Of a stretch of DNA of 64,000 nt, positions 33,553-42,969 are shown in pieces; position 1 is the stretch's first letter; every line of letters starts with the position of its first letter. Source of the stretch: Citreicoccus inhibens (lineage in GTDB: Bacteria; Myxococcota; Myxococcia; Myxococcales; Myxococcaceae); assembly GCF_019039035.1 (NCBI RefSeq), contig NZ_JAHNZT010000028.1:50060-114059 (forward strand), in the 5' to 3' direction. The notes under the pieces were generated by a model. That model was not told the DNA's origin. It made no database searches and worked only from the letters and a program-made list of their open reading frames with translations. The translations under genes were made by a program, and so were the position numbers.

Positions 33553-33929
33553 GCGGCACTCACGAGCAATCGACGGACGTGGAACCCCGGCTGAGTCACC
33601 GCGAGGCGCGGGAGGCGTTTCTCTCGCTCGCGGACGAGGCCCTGGACGCAGCGCGCGAGAAGTGCGTGCGGGCTCACCTGGATGGTTGCCCCGAGTGCCG
33701 GGAAGGGTGGGAGCGCTACGCCCGCACGGTGTCGCGGCTGCGCGGGGTGCCTCGGGAGAAGGCGCCACCCGCGCTCGCGACCCGGGTGATGGGGCGTGTG
33801 CGCCGGCAGCGGCGGTTCGGGCTCCGGGGGATTCATCTGGCCCATGCCCACCAGCGCTTCCCCGTGGAGATCCTCGTCACGCTGCTGGTGGCCGCGGCGG
33901 TGGCCGTCTTCGTGATGACGGTCATCTAG
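33549..33929 (+). CDS. membrane-anchored zinc-finger anti-sigma factor
   Basis: A 126-aa protein with an anti-sigma ZAS/zf-HC2 motif, H43-x3-C47-x2-C50 (HLDGCPEC), an Arg-rich linker and one C-terminal membrane helix (VEILVTLLVAAAVAVFVMTV, about 105-125) that ends the protein. There is thus almost no periplasmic domain to sense with, so the signal must reach it through partners, the membrane or the zinc/thiol site. The ATG overlaps the sigma factor stop, the standard arrangement for a sigma/anti-sigma pair made in equal amounts. Confidence 0.88.
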   Translation: MSGTHEQSTDVEPRLSHREAREAFLSLADEALDAAREKCVRAHLDGCPECREGWERYARTVSRLRGVPREKAPPALATRVMGRVRRQRRFGLRGIHLAHAHQRFPVEILVTLLVAAAVAVFVMTVI

Positions 33930-34020
33930 GGCGCGTCCTCGCGGTGAAGGAAATGAAGCGCAACACTCGCCGCGACCTGGGGGCACCTGTCCGCGCGAGC
34001 GAGCGGGCCTCCGTGATGCG

Positions 34021-34049
34021 TTGCGTCCCGAGGGCCGCTTGGCTAGCGT
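34021..34049 (+). promoter_or_regulatory. promoter of lysS
   Basis: TTGCGT (34021-34026), a 17-nt spacer and TAGCGT (34044-34049) lie 24 nt before the lysS ATG. Confidence 0.5.
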
Positions 34050-34073
34050 GCCGCGCCTTTCTGAAAGCGCGTC

Positions 34074-35636
34074 ATGGACGACAACAACAATAAGCCCCCA
34101 GTCGACAAGAGCGGTCCCGAAGCGGATCTCGGGTCCAAGGAGCAGGAGATCTACCAGCAGCGGCTCGACAAGGCCGCGAAGTGGCGGGACTCCGGCTTCA
34201 ACCCGTACGGGAATGGCTACCGGCCGCAGCACACCGCGGCGGAGATCGTCGCGAAACACGCTGACCAGTCCGCCGAGGAGCTCGAGAAGGCCGCGACGGC
34301 TCCCTACGACGTCGCGGGCCGCATCGTGGCCATGCGCTCGTTCGGCAAGGCGGCCTTCATCAAGCTGCGCGACCGCACGGGGGAAATCCAGGCGCACATG
34401 AAGAAGGACGCCCTGGGCGACGCCGCCTACGAGGTGTTCAAGCAGTGCGACGTGGGTGACTTCCTCGCGGTCACCGGCCCCATCTTCCGCACCAAGACGA
34501 ACGAGCTGTCGCTCTCCGCGACGAAGTTCACGCCGCTGACCAAGTCCCTGCGCCCGATGCCCGAGAAGTGGCACGGCCTGACGGACGTGGAGATCCGCTA
34601 CCGCCAGCGCTACCTGGACCTGGTGTCCAACCCGGACGTGAAGCAGGTCTTCCTGCGGCGCAACAAGCTGGTGCGCTTCATCCGGAACTTCCTGGACACG
34701 CGCGACTTCATCGAGGTGGAGACCCCGATGATGCACCCGCTGGTGTCGGGCGCGGCGGCGCGGCCGTTCCGCACGCACCACAACGCGCTCGACATCGACC
34801 TGTACATGCGCATCGCCCCCGAGCTGTATCTCAAGCGGCTGGTGGTGGGCGGCTTCGAGCGCGTCTACGAGGTCAACCGGAACTTCCGCAACGAGGGCGT
34901 GAGCACCCGGCACAACCCCGAGTTCACCATGCTGGAGTTCTATCAGGCGTACGCCACGTACGAGGACCTGATGGACCTCACCGAGCAGATGATCTCCGAG
35001 GCGGCCGTGGCCGTCACCGGCGACTCCAAGGTGAAGTACGGCGAGCACGTGCTGGACTTCGGCAAGGGCTGGAAGCGCATCTCCATGGTGGAGGCCATCC
35101 GCGAGGCGGTCAGCGGCCTGTCCGACAAGGACATGGCGGACCCGGACCGGCTGCGCCACGAACTGCTCAAGACGTCCCACGCCGAGGCCGAGCGGCGCGC
35201 CGTGGAGACCATGAACCACGGCGAGCTGGTGGGGGCCCTCTTCGAGCACCACGTCGAGTCCACCCTGATTCATCCCACCTTCGTCACCCACTTCCCCACG
35301 TCGATGAGCCCGCTGGCTCGCCGCAACGACGCGAACCCCGAGGTGACGGACCGCTTCGAGCTGTACGCGGCCGGGCGGGAGATCGCCAACGCGTTCTCCG
35401 AGCTGAACGACCCGTTGGATCAGAAGGGTCGCTTCCTGGCGCAGCTGGACGCCAAGCAGCGGGGGCAGCAGGAGACGATGGATTACGACGAGGACTACAT
35501 CCGCGCCCTCGAGCACGGCATGCCGCCGACGGCCGGTGAAGGAATCGGGATTGATCGGCTCGCCATGCTGTTCACGGACGCGCAGAGCATTCGCGACGTC
35601 ATCCTGTTTCCTCTCCTCAAGCCACTGGCGAAGTAG
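34074..35636 (+). CDS. lysS: lysyl-tRNA synthetase (class II)
   Basis: Charges tRNA-Lys. The 520-aa class IIb enzyme has the N-terminal OB-fold anticodon-binding domain (DVAGRIVAMRSFGKAAFIKL), motif 2 FRNEGVSTRHNPEFTMLE and motif 3 GEGIGIDRLAML. An Asp/Asn-rich start MDDNNNK precedes the domain. ATG at 34074 fits the family and lies just downstream of a promoter. It is followed after 12 nt by the Lol permease gene; lysS-lolE-lolD neighbourhoods occur in other deltaproteobacterial groups, so the grouping is probably inherited and not a recent rearrangement. Confidence 0.97.
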   Translation: MDDNNNKPPVDKSGPEADLGSKEQEIYQQRLDKAAKWRDSGFNPYGNGYRPQHTAAEIVAKHADQSAEELEKAATAPYDVAGRIVAMRSFGKAAFIKLRDRTGEIQAHMKKDALGDAAYEVFKQCDVGDFLAVTGPIFRTKTNELSLSATKFTPLTKSLRPMPEKWHGLTDVEIRYRQRYLDLVSNPDVKQVFLRRNKLVRFIRNFLDTRDFIEVETPMMHPLVSGAAARPFRTHHNALDIDLYMRIAPELYLKRLVVGGFERVYEVNRNFRNEGVSTRHNPEFTMLEFYQAYATYEDLMDLTEQMISEAAVAVTGDSKVKYGEHVLDFGKGWKRISMVEAIREAVSGLSDKDMADPDRLRHELLKTSHAEAERRAVETMNHGELVGALFEHHVESTLIHPTFVTHFPTSMSPLARRNDANPEVTDRFELYAAGREIANAFSELNDPLDQKGRFLAQLDAKQRGQQETMDYDEDYIRALEHGMPPTAGEGIGIDRLAMLFTDAQSIRDVILFPLLKPLAK

Positions 35637-35648
35637 CCAGGAGGCCGC

Positions 35649-38027
35649 GTGCACCCCGCCGAACGGCAGACCGTCTATCGCTGGAGCTTCATCTGGACGG
35701 GGGCCCTGGTGGCCCTCGTCGGCGCCATCCTCCTCGGAGTGGCCATCACCGAGTCGGCGGCGTGGGCCGAGACGGCCGGCGCCCTGGGCCTGTCGTTGGT
35801 GGGGTGGGGTGGGCTCGTCCAAGCGGTGGACGCGCTGGCGCTCGTTCCGGAGCGTGCCGCCGCGGCGCTGCCCATCGCCGGGCCGCGCATGCTCATCGCC
35901 GGCGTCCTCGTCTGGCTGGGGGGCTGGGGACTCGTCGCGGCGGGCATCCGCCGTCGCCCCGCATCCTCTGAGGGCCCGAGCCCCGCGGCCGGGGCGCCGC
36001 TGTACCCCCGTTTGGCGCGCTACCGGGACTTCTATTGGAGCACCCTGGGGGCCTACGGCGGCGGCATCCTGTTGGCGGAGCTGGTGCTCATCCTCCTCCA
36101 GACCTTCCTGTCGAGCGGGGGGCCTTCGCCGGAGCTGGGGGGCGCGAGCCGTGCTTCCTCGGGCGGTGGGCTCGCCCTGGCCCCGACGGTCGCCTTCGCC
36201 ATCGCGCTGTGCTCCGCGTCGCTCGTGGCCTTCATCTCGGGCTTCGTGGGGGCCTCGCGGGCGCAGCGCCTGTCCTTGCCCGAGGCGACCATCGGCGTCG
36301 TCTACCTGGGCATCCCGGTCCCCGTCATCCTGACCCTGATGGAGCGCATCCCCTCGCTCCAGCTCGCGCTCGGCTACCGGCTGCGCGAGGTGACGTACGT
36401 GGCGGGGCTCATCGGCCGGCCGGAGCTGGCGTACTGGCTGGTGTTCACCGCGCTGGTCCTGGCGCTGGTGCTGGGCATCAACACCGGGTTCATCGCCGCG
36501 GGCAGCGGCCGGGTGGATCTGAAGCTGGGCTTCGAGCTGTTCGTCGCCCGGCGCCACGTGGCGGTGTTCCGCCCGTCGCTGCTGTTGGGGACCCTGGCGG
36601 TGCTGATGTTCGGCATCATCCCGCCGCTGCTCGTCTACTTCATCATCCGAGGCGCGGAGGCCGCCGTCGAGCGCACCCGCGTGCGCGCGCTGGGCATGGC
36701 GGATCCGCTGGCCGCCGCGGCCGCGCAGAACCACATGAAGCAGCACGAGCAGTCACCCACCATGATGATGACCGCGCTGTCGGTGGGCGGCGTGGGCGTG
36801 GGCGTGATGGCGCTCATCATCGTCCTGAGCGTGATGAGCGGCTTCGAGGCGGACCTTCAGCAGAAGATCCTGGGCACCAACGCGCACGCGGTGGTGAACA
36901 AGTACGCCAGCGAGATGCCCGAGTACGCCAAGGTGATGGAGCAGATCCGCAAGGTGCCCGGCGTCGTGGGTGAGACGCCCTTCATCATCAATCAGGTGAT
37001 GATCGCGTCCGAGGGCAACGTGGACGGCGTCGTCATCAAGGGCATCGACCCGGCGACGGTGGGCGAGGTGACGGACCTGCCCCAGAACATCCTGCCCGGC
37101 GGAGACCTGGCCCACCTGGAGCACCCGGACCGCATCCTGCCGCGCCGCGGCCTGGACGACGACGGCGCGCCCCCGAAGGACGAGGAGTTGGACCCCATCA
37201 TCGGCACGCCCGCGAAGGGCAAGGCGCAGCCCACGCTCCCGGGCATCATCATCGGGCGCGAGCTGGCCGCGTCGCTGCGCGTGGTGGTGGGGGACCGGGT
37301 GAACGTGGTGTCGCCGCTCGGCACGGAGCTGGGCCCCACGGGTCCGATTCCCAAGAGCCGCGCCTATCGCGTGGCGGGCATCTTCTACTCGGGGATGTAC
37401 GAGTACGACTCCAAGTTCGTCTACATCCTGCTCAAGGAAGCGCAGGACTTCTTCAACGTGAAGGGCGCCACCGGCATCGAGCTGAAGGTGGCGGACATCG
37501 ACGACGCGCGCCGCATCTCCAACCAGGTCGTGAAGGTGCTGGGCGGCTACCCCTACCGCGCCCGCGACTGGGGCGAGATGAACAAGAACCTCTTCTCCGC
37601 GCTGCGGCTGGAGAAGCTGGTGATGGGCATCATCCTTTCCATCATCATCGTCGTGGCCGCCGGCCTCATCGTGGCCACGGTCATCATGTTGGTGCTGGAG
37701 AAGCGCAAGGAGATCTCCGTCCTCAAGGCGCTCGGCGTCCCGGACGGCGGCATCGTGAAGATCTTCCTCGCGGAGGGACTGCAGATCGGCGTGGCGGGCG
37801 GCCTGCTCGGCTTGTTCTCCGGCCTCTCCTGGTGCGTCTTCATCGAGAAGGTCGGCATCAAGCTGGACCCGGAGGTGTATTACATCCCGGCGCTCCCGGT
37901 GCGCATCGAACCGGTCCAGACGGCGCTCGCGGTGGTCATCGCGGTGCTCGTCACGTATCTGGCCTCCATCTACCCGGCGCTCAAGGCGAGCAGCGTGGAG
38001 CCGGTGGAAGGACTGAAGGCGGAGTAG
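35649..38027 (+). CDS. lolC: LolC/E-type lipoprotein-releasing permease with long N-terminal extension
   Basis: The membrane subunit of the ABC machine that lifts lipoproteins from the inner membrane to LolA. The 792-aa product is about twice the usual length. The C-terminal part (from about residue 370) has the LolCE pattern: one helix (LSVGGVGVGVMALIIVLSVM), a large periplasmic domain, then three FtsX-type helices ending in LKASSVEPVEGLKAE. The first 350 residues add several further membrane helices, also with a long hydrophobic pair near 300-345. GTG at 35649 follows CAGGAGG. A single permease gene here implies a homodimeric LolF-like system. lolD follows directly. Confidence 0.88.
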   Translation: MHPAERQTVYRWSFIWTGALVALVGAILLGVAITESAAWAETAGALGLSLVGWGGLVQAVDALALVPERAAAALPIAGPRMLIAGVLVWLGGWGLVAAGIRRRPASSEGPSPAAGAPLYPRLARYRDFYWSTLGAYGGGILLAELVLILLQTFLSSGGPSPELGGASRASSGGGLALAPTVAFAIALCSASLVAFISGFVGASRAQRLSLPEATIGVVYLGIPVPVILTLMERIPSLQLALGYRLREVTYVAGLIGRPELAYWLVFTALVLALVLGINTGFIAAGSGRVDLKLGFELFVARRHVAVFRPSLLLGTLAVLMFGIIPPLLVYFIIRGAEAAVERTRVRALGMADPLAAAAAQNHMKQHEQSPTMMMTALSVGGVGVGVMALIIVLSVMSGFEADLQQKILGTNAHAVVNKYASEMPEYAKVMEQIRKVPGVVGETPFIINQVMIASEGNVDGVVIKGIDPATVGEVTDLPQNILPGGDLAHLEHPDRILPRRGLDDDGAPPKDEELDPIIGTPAKGKAQPTLPGIIIGRELAASLRVVVGDRVNVVSPLGTELGPTGPIPKSRAYRVAGIFYSGMYEYDSKFVYILLKEAQDFFNVKGATGIELKVADIDDARRISNQVVKVLGGYPYRARDWGEMNKNLFSALRLEKLVMGIILSIIIVVAAGLIVATVIMLVLEKRKEISVLKALGVPDGGIVKIFLAEGLQIGVAGGLLGLFSGLSWCVFIEKVGIKLDPEVYYIPALPVRIEPVQTALAVVIAVLVTYLASIYPALKASSVEPVEGLKAE

Positions 38028-38029
38028 CC

Positions 38030-38704
38030 ATGGCCCTCTTGTCCATCCGCAATGTCTTCAAGAGCTACTTCCTGCACGGCAAGCGCATTGACGTGCTGCG
38101 CGGCGTGTCGCTCGACATCGAGCGCGGCTCACTGGTGTCCATGATTGGCGCGTCCGGCGCGGGCAAGAGCACCTTCCTGCACGTGCTGGGCACGCTGGAT
38201 GCCCCGGCGGCCGGCGAGGTGTTCTTCGATGGACGCTCCGTGTTCGCCATGAACGACGCGGAGATCGCCGAGTTCCGCAACCACTCCATCGGCTTCGTCT
38301 TCCAGAGCCACTACCTGCTGCCGGAGTTCACCGCCCTGGAGAACGTGGCCATGCCCGCGCTCATCCAGCGGCGCGACCGCGGCGGCGCCTACACCTACGC
38401 GCGCGAGCTGCTGGAGCGCGTGGGGCTGGGCGCGCGGGTGGACCACCGGCCCGGCGAGCTGTCCGGAGGCGAGGCCCAGCGCGTGGCCCTGGCGCGCGCG
38501 CTCGTCCTGAAGCCCGCCCTCTTGCTCGCCGACGAGCCCACGGGAAACCTGGACCCGACCACCGGCGAGGGGATTCACCAGCTCTTGCGGGAAGTGAACC
38601 GCGACCTGGGCATCACCGCAGTCGTGGTGACCCACAATGAGACGCTCGCCCGCTCCATGCCCCGCCGCCTGCGGCTGGCTGGCGGCCAGGTGTCGGAGGC
38701 CTGA
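38030..38704 (+). CDS. lolD: lipoprotein-releasing ABC ATPase LolD
   Basis: A 224-aa ATPase with Walker A GASGAGKST, signature LSGGEAQRVALARAL, Walker B ALLLADEPTGNLD and H-loop VVTHNETLAR, all intact. The MacB/LolD subfamily is recognised from the ADEPTGNLD segment and compact length. The ATG lies 2 nt after the permease stop, and the two form a complete Lol exporter. LolA and LolB are not encoded in the window. Confidence 0.93.
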   Translation: MALLSIRNVFKSYFLHGKRIDVLRGVSLDIERGSLVSMIGASGAGKSTFLHVLGTLDAPAAGEVFFDGRSVFAMNDAEIAEFRNHSIGFVFQSHYLLPEFTALENVAMPALIQRRDRGGAYTYARELLERVGLGARVDHRPGELSGGEAQRVALARALVLKPALLLADEPTGNLDPTTGEGIHQLLREVNRDLGITAVVVTHNETLARSMPRRLRLAGGQVSEA

Positions 38705-38722
38705 TGCCTGCACGCTTTTGGA

Positions 38723-38752
38723 TTGAGGGGCGCTCCCCCCATCCCGTACATT
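38723..38752 (+). promoter_or_regulatory. possible promoter of bamA
   Basis: TTGAGG (38723-38728), an 18-nt spacer and TACATT (38747-38752) lie 28 nt before the TTG at 38781. Its position argues against a start at 38751. Confidence 0.4.
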
Positions 38753-38780
38753 GCCCCGCCTTTCTCTGGCCGGACTGCAC

Positions 38781-41222
38781 TTGAGGCTCCCCGTTCTGCG
38801 CAAGTCACTGCTCCCGCTCCTGGCGGCCACCTGGTGGACGCTGGCGCCCGCGCTCGTCCGCGCCCAGGTGGACGCGGGTACGCCCGCTCCGTCCCCGTCC
38901 TCCGTCGCGCCCGCAACTCCCGGGGCCGCATCCGATGCCCCCGTCGCCGAGGCCCCTGGCCCCGATGACGAGTCCCATCCTGACCGCGTCTTCGAGGTGC
39001 GCGTCGAGGGGAACCGGCGCGTCGAGTCCGAGGCGGTCCGCCGCGCGCTGCGCACGCGTGTCGGTGAAACGTTCAATCCGCAGCTCACCCAGGATGACCT
39101 GCGGGCGGTCTGGGCGCTGGGCTACTTCACCGACGTGCAGCTGTTGGTGCAGCGGCTCCCCCGGGGCATCGCGTACGTGGTGCGCGTGGCCGAGCGGCCC
39201 ATCATCAAGGCCGTCCAGCTCCAGGGGAACGAGGAGCTGAGCCAGGAGGACCTGAAGGAGCAGATCGAGGTCAAGGCCAACACCATCCTGGACCTGGAAG
39301 CGGTTCGCGCGACCCAGAAGAAGATCCAGGAGAAGTACGTCGAGAAGGGCTACTTCCTGGCCGAGGTCCGCCACCGCTTGGAGCCCGTGGACAACGGCGC
39401 CGCGGTCAACGTGGTGTTCCTCGTCGACGAGCACTCGAAGGTGATGGTCAAGCAGATCACCTTCGTGGGCGCGGAGAAGGTGCCTCCCGCGGTGCTCAAG
39501 GAGACGATGATCACCAAGGAGGGCGGCTACTTCTCCTTCGTGACCGGCGAGGGCACGTACCGCGAGGAGGCCTTCCAGCGCGACCTGGCGGTCATGCAGG
39601 TGGCCTACTACGACCGCGGCTTCATCAACGTCCGCATCGACAAGCCCACCATCCAGCTGTCCGCGGACAAGCGCTACATCTACATCACCATCCACGTGGT
39701 GGAGGGTGACGCCTACGACATCGGGAAGATCGACTTCTCCGGTGACCTGGAGGTCTCCAAGGAGCAGCTGTCGCGGCTGATGACGTCGCACTCGGACGAG
39801 CGCTTCAACCGATCGCAGCTCTCCACGGACATCCAGTCCATTTCGGACGTCTATTACGACCGCGGCTACGCCTACGCGAACATCAACCCGGTCACCTCGG
39901 TGAACGCGGACAACCGCACGGTGGACCTCACCTTCGATGTTCAGAAGGGGCCGCAGGTCACCATCGAGCGCATCGACCTGGTGGGCAACTCCAAGACGCG
40001 CGACAAGGTCATCCGCCGCGAGCTGCGCGTCTACGAAGGCGAGCTGTACAACGGCAGCGGCGTGCGTCGCAGCCGCGAGCGCGTCACCGCCCTCGGCTTC
40101 TTCGAGACGGTGGAGATCACCCAGCACCCGGGCAGCGCGGACAACACCATCGTCCTCCAGGTGGAGGTGAAGGAGAAGGCGACCGGTACGTTCCAGATCG
40201 GCCTGGGCTTCTCCAACGTGGAGAACTTCATCTTCACGGCGCAGGTGTCCCAGAACAACTTCCTGGGCTGGGGCCAGAGCGTGTCCGCGTCGGCGCAGAT
40301 CTCCGGTCTGCGCTCGCTGGTGCAGCTGTCGTTCTACGACCCGTACTTCCTGGACACGAACTACCTCCTGTCCGTGGAGGCGTTCCGCATCCAGGCGGAC
40401 TACGAGGGCTTCATCCGCAACTCGACGGGTGGCACGGTCTCCATCGGCTACCAGTTCATCGACGACCTGCTCGGCACCATCGGCTACACGCGGGAGTGGG
40501 TGACGGTGGAGGCGGGCCAGAACATCGGCGCGGTGCTGCTGGCCAACCAGTTCCAATCCGGCGTGACGAGCGCGGCGCGCCTGTCGCTCTCGTTCGATCG
40601 CCGCGACAACCGCCTGTTCCCGTCGCGCGGATTCATCCACTACGGCGCGGTGGAGTTCGCCCCGGACTTCCTGGGCGGCAGCTTCCTGTTCAACCGGTAC
40701 ACCGCGTACTCGCGCCTGTACTTCCCGCTGCCGCTGGGCCTCGTCTTCAAGACGAACGCCACGCTGGGCTACATCCAGCAGCTCAACGCCAACAAGCCGC
40801 TGCCCATCAGCGAGCTCTACTACGTGGGTGGCATCAACTCGGTTCGCGGCTACTTCCTGCGCAGCATCAGCCCCACGCAGTTGGTGCCTCGCGCGGACAA
40901 CCCGGACGCCAACGTCACCGAGTTCCGAGTGGGCGGCAACAAGCAGCTCATCTTCAACTTCGAGCTGGAGTTCCCCATCTTCGAGAAGGCCGGCCTGCGC
41001 GGCGTGGTGTTCTACGACGCGGGCAACGCGTTCGGCATCCACGAGAACTTCTTCCAGGACAAACAGGACAAGCTCCCGCTTGGCTTGTTCCACTCGGTGG
41101 GCTTCGGCTTCCGGTGGTTCTCGCCCATCGGCCCGCTGCGCTTCGAGTGGGGCATCCCGCTCACCAAGCGGCCTGAGGACGAACCCATCCTGTTCGAGTT
41201 CACCATCGGTAACTTCTTCTGA
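38781..41222 (+). CDS. bamA: outer-membrane protein assembly factor BamA
   Basis: The essential Omp85 insertase that folds beta-barrels into the outer membrane. The 813-aa product has a signal peptide (RKSLLPLLAATWWTLAPALVRA), an acidic/Pro linker, five POTRA domains (first: RVFEVRVEGNRRVESEAVRR; fifth: TIERIDLVGNSKTRDKVIRR, then LRVYEGELYN) and a C-terminal 16-strand barrel with the VRGY element (GGINSVRGYFLRSISP) and terminal Phe (FEFTIGNFF). No ATG is available; TTG 38781 gives the best signal peptide, while TTG 38751 adds ten residues and would overlap a promoter -10. Downstream are skp and lpx genes. Confidence 0.93.
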   Translation: MRLPVLRKSLLPLLAATWWTLAPALVRAQVDAGTPAPSPSSVAPATPGAASDAPVAEAPGPDDESHPDRVFEVRVEGNRRVESEAVRRALRTRVGETFNPQLTQDDLRAVWALGYFTDVQLLVQRLPRGIAYVVRVAERPIIKAVQLQGNEELSQEDLKEQIEVKANTILDLEAVRATQKKIQEKYVEKGYFLAEVRHRLEPVDNGAAVNVVFLVDEHSKVMVKQITFVGAEKVPPAVLKETMITKEGGYFSFVTGEGTYREEAFQRDLAVMQVAYYDRGFINVRIDKPTIQLSADKRYIYITIHVVEGDAYDIGKIDFSGDLEVSKEQLSRLMTSHSDERFNRSQLSTDIQSISDVYYDRGYAYANINPVTSVNADNRTVDLTFDVQKGPQVTIERIDLVGNSKTRDKVIRRELRVYEGELYNGSGVRRSRERVTALGFFETVEITQHPGSADNTIVLQVEVKEKATGTFQIGLGFSNVENFIFTAQVSQNNFLGWGQSVSASAQISGLRSLVQLSFYDPYFLDTNYLLSVEAFRIQADYEGFIRNSTGGTVSIGYQFIDDLLGTIGYTREWVTVEAGQNIGAVLLANQFQSGVTSAARLSLSFDRRDNRLFPSRGFIHYGAVEFAPDFLGGSFLFNRYTAYSRLYFPLPLGLVFKTNATLGYIQQLNANKPLPISELYYVGGINSVRGYFLRSISPTQLVPRADNPDANVTEFRVGGNKQLIFNFELEFPIFEKAGLRGVVFYDAGNAFGIHENFFQDKQDKLPLGLFHSVGFGFRWFSPIGPLRFEWGIPLTKRPEDEPILFEFTIGNFF

Positions 41223-41255
41223 TAGGCCTTGTGCCCTGGCGTTCCGGCCAGCCCG

Positions 41256-41282
41256 CCCGGACGTGGATTGAACACGTCCGGG
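41256..41282. terminator. hairpin between bamA and skp
   Basis: A perfect 10-bp inverted repeat (CCCGGACGTG / CACGTCCGGG) with a 7-nt loop lies 33 nt after bamA. No T-run follows, so it may be a terminator, attenuator or mRNA-processing site that sets skp levels apart from bamA. Confidence 0.5.
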
Positions 41283-41328
41283 AACCACCCGTCGGAGCCT
41301 GTACACCTTCCCCGAGGAGTCGTTGAAC

Positions 41329-41892
41329 ATGTCGCTTCGAAGCCTTCTGGCGGCCTTCGCCGCTGTCCTGTCTCTTGCCCTGCCGGCCGCCGCTTCGGCC
41401 GCTGACCTGAAGTTGGCCTACGTCGACCTGCAGCGCGTGCTGCTCGAGGTGGACGATGGCAAGGCCGCCAAGGCCAGCCTCCAGAAGTGGCTGGATGATC
41501 GCCAGAAGGAGATCGACCGCGAGCAGGAGGCGCTGCGCAAGGAGAAGGACGTCCTCGACAAGCAGGCCAGCGCCATGTCCGAGGAGACCAAGGTCCAGAA
41601 GGCCACCGAGCTCCAGAAGAAGGTCATGGAGCTGGCGCAGAAGTACGAGCGCAGCCGGGCTGAGGCCGCCAACAAGGAGCGCCAGGCCATGGAGCCCATC
41701 GTCAACCGCATCGACCAGATCATCGCGACCATCGCCGAGCGCGACGGGCTGAGCTTCGTGCTGGACAAGCGTGACTCGGGCATCGTGTTCGCCCTGTCCC
41801 AGTACGACATCTCCAACGAGGTGATCCGCAGCTACAACACCTCCGCCAAGAAGACGGCGCCGGCGGCGAAGGATGCCCCGGTGAAGAAGTAG
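41329..41892 (+). CDS. skp: OmpH/Skp-like periplasmic chaperone
   Basis: Holds unfolded outer-membrane proteins on their way to BamA. The 187-aa product has a signal peptide (LLAAFAAVLSLALPAAASA), then the characteristic LKLAYVDLQRVLLEV start, a long Lys/Glu/Gln-rich coiled-coil hairpin (about residues 50-125), and a closing IVFALSQYDISNEVI strand region. ATG at 41329 lies 9 nt after GAGGAG; a TTG two codons upstream is too close. Between bamA and lpxD, the same order as in many Gram-negative bacteria. The final 20 residues are Lys/Ala-rich. Confidence 0.9.
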   Translation: MSLRSLLAAFAAVLSLALPAAASAADLKLAYVDLQRVLLEVDDGKAAKASLQKWLDDRQKEIDREQEALRKEKDVLDKQASAMSEETKVQKATELQKKVMELAQKYERSRAEAANKERQAMEPIVNRIDQIIATIAERDGLSFVLDKRDSGIVFALSQYDISNEVIRSYNTSAKKTAPAAKDAPVKK

Positions 41893-41904
41893 GCGGTCTC
41901 GCGC

Positions 41905-42969
41905 GTGCAGCCCATGCCCGCTTCGCGCTCGCTCGGGGAGCTCGCCGCCCACGTGGGAGGAGAGCTCCTCGGCGACCCTGCTGTGCTCATCCATGGCCTC
42001 AACGGGCTCGAGGAAGCCGGCCCTGGCGAGGTGTCCTTCTACGGAAACCCGCGCTACCGCCGGCAGTTCGAGTCCACCCGGGCCTCGGCGGTGCTGGTGG
42101 GCTCGGATGCCCCCACGCGCGAGGGCGTGTCCCTGGTTCGGGTGTCCAACCCGCACCTGGCCTACGCGCGCCTGCTCCGGCTGTTCCACCCCGTGGCGCG
42201 TCCCGCCGCGGGGGTGCGCGCGGGCGCGCACGTCCATCCCGAGGCGAGCGTCCACCCCGAGGCCACGGTGATGCCGGGCGCGGTGGTGGAGTCGGGTGCA
42301 CGAATCGGCGCCCGCTCGGTGTTGTATTCCGGGGCGTATGTCGGAGCGCACGCCCAGGTGGGGGAGGACTGTGTCCTGTACCCCAACGTCACGGTGCGTG
42401 AGCAGTGCGTGGTCGGCTCGCGTGTCATCCTCCACGCCTCGTGCGTGGTGGGCGCGGATGGTTTTGGCTTCGCCTTCAACCCCGAGGGGGATGCGGGGCC
42501 GGAGCACTTCAAGATTCCCCAGGTGGGCATCGTCCGCATCGAGGACGATGTCGAGGTCGGTGCTTGCACATGCATCGATCGCGCGACGGTGGGCGAAACG
42601 GTCATCGGGCGTGGGACGAAGCTCGACAACCTGGTGCAGATCGCTCACAACGTGCGCGTGGGCCCGCTGTCGCTCATCTGTGCGCAGGCGGGCGTGTCCG
42701 GTTCCGCGGAAGTGGGGACGGGCGTGGTGCTCGCGGGGCAGGTGGGCGTGGTGGGACACATCCGGGTGGGCGACCTCGCGAAGGTGGGCGCCCAGTCCGG
42801 TGTGGCCCATGACGTGGAAGACGGACAGGTGGTCAGCGGCAGTCCCGCCGTGCCGCACCGCGAGTGGCTGCGCGCCAGCGCCGCGGTGGGACAGCTGGCG
42901 GACGTGCTCAAGGAAGTACGCGCCCTGCGCCGCAGGGTGGAGATGCTCGAGAAGGAGAAGGGCGGATGA
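41905..42969 (+). CDS. lpxD: UDP-3-O-acylglucosamine N-acyltransferase LpxD
   Basis: Adds the second (N-linked) acyl chain in lipid A synthesis. The 354-aa protein has the N-terminal uridine-binding domain, a left-handed beta-helix of hexapeptide repeats ([20 protein letters not shown] and onward), the catalytic His248 in [12 protein letters not shown], and a C-terminal helix ([20 protein letters not shown]). GTG at 41905 or ATG at 41914 could initiate. The stop overlaps fabZ. The run lpxD-fabZ-lpxA-lpxI supplies the first soluble steps of the pathway. Confidence 0.95.
   Translation: MQPMPASRSLGELAAHVGGELLGDPAVLIHGLNGLEEAGPGEVSFYGNPRYRRQFESTRASAVLVGSDAPTREGVSLVRVSNPHLAYARLLRLFHPVARPAAGVRAGAHVHPEASVHPEATVMPGAVVESGARIGARSVLYSGAYVGAHAQVGEDCVLYPNVTVREQCVVGSRVILHASCVVGADGFGFAFNPEGDAGPEHFKIPQVGIVRIEDDVEVGACTCIDRATVGETVIGRGTKLDNLVQIAHNVRVGPLSLICAQAGVSGSAEVGTGVVLAGQVGVVGHIRVGDLAKVGAQSGVAHDVEDGQVVSGSPAVPHREWLRASAAVGQLADVLKEVRALRRRVEMLEKEKGG

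Noticed and set aside
33444..36746. 1100-codon minus-strand open frame opposite lysS and the Lol permease
   Set aside because: Same reason: an antisense artefact without domains, covering several clear genes.
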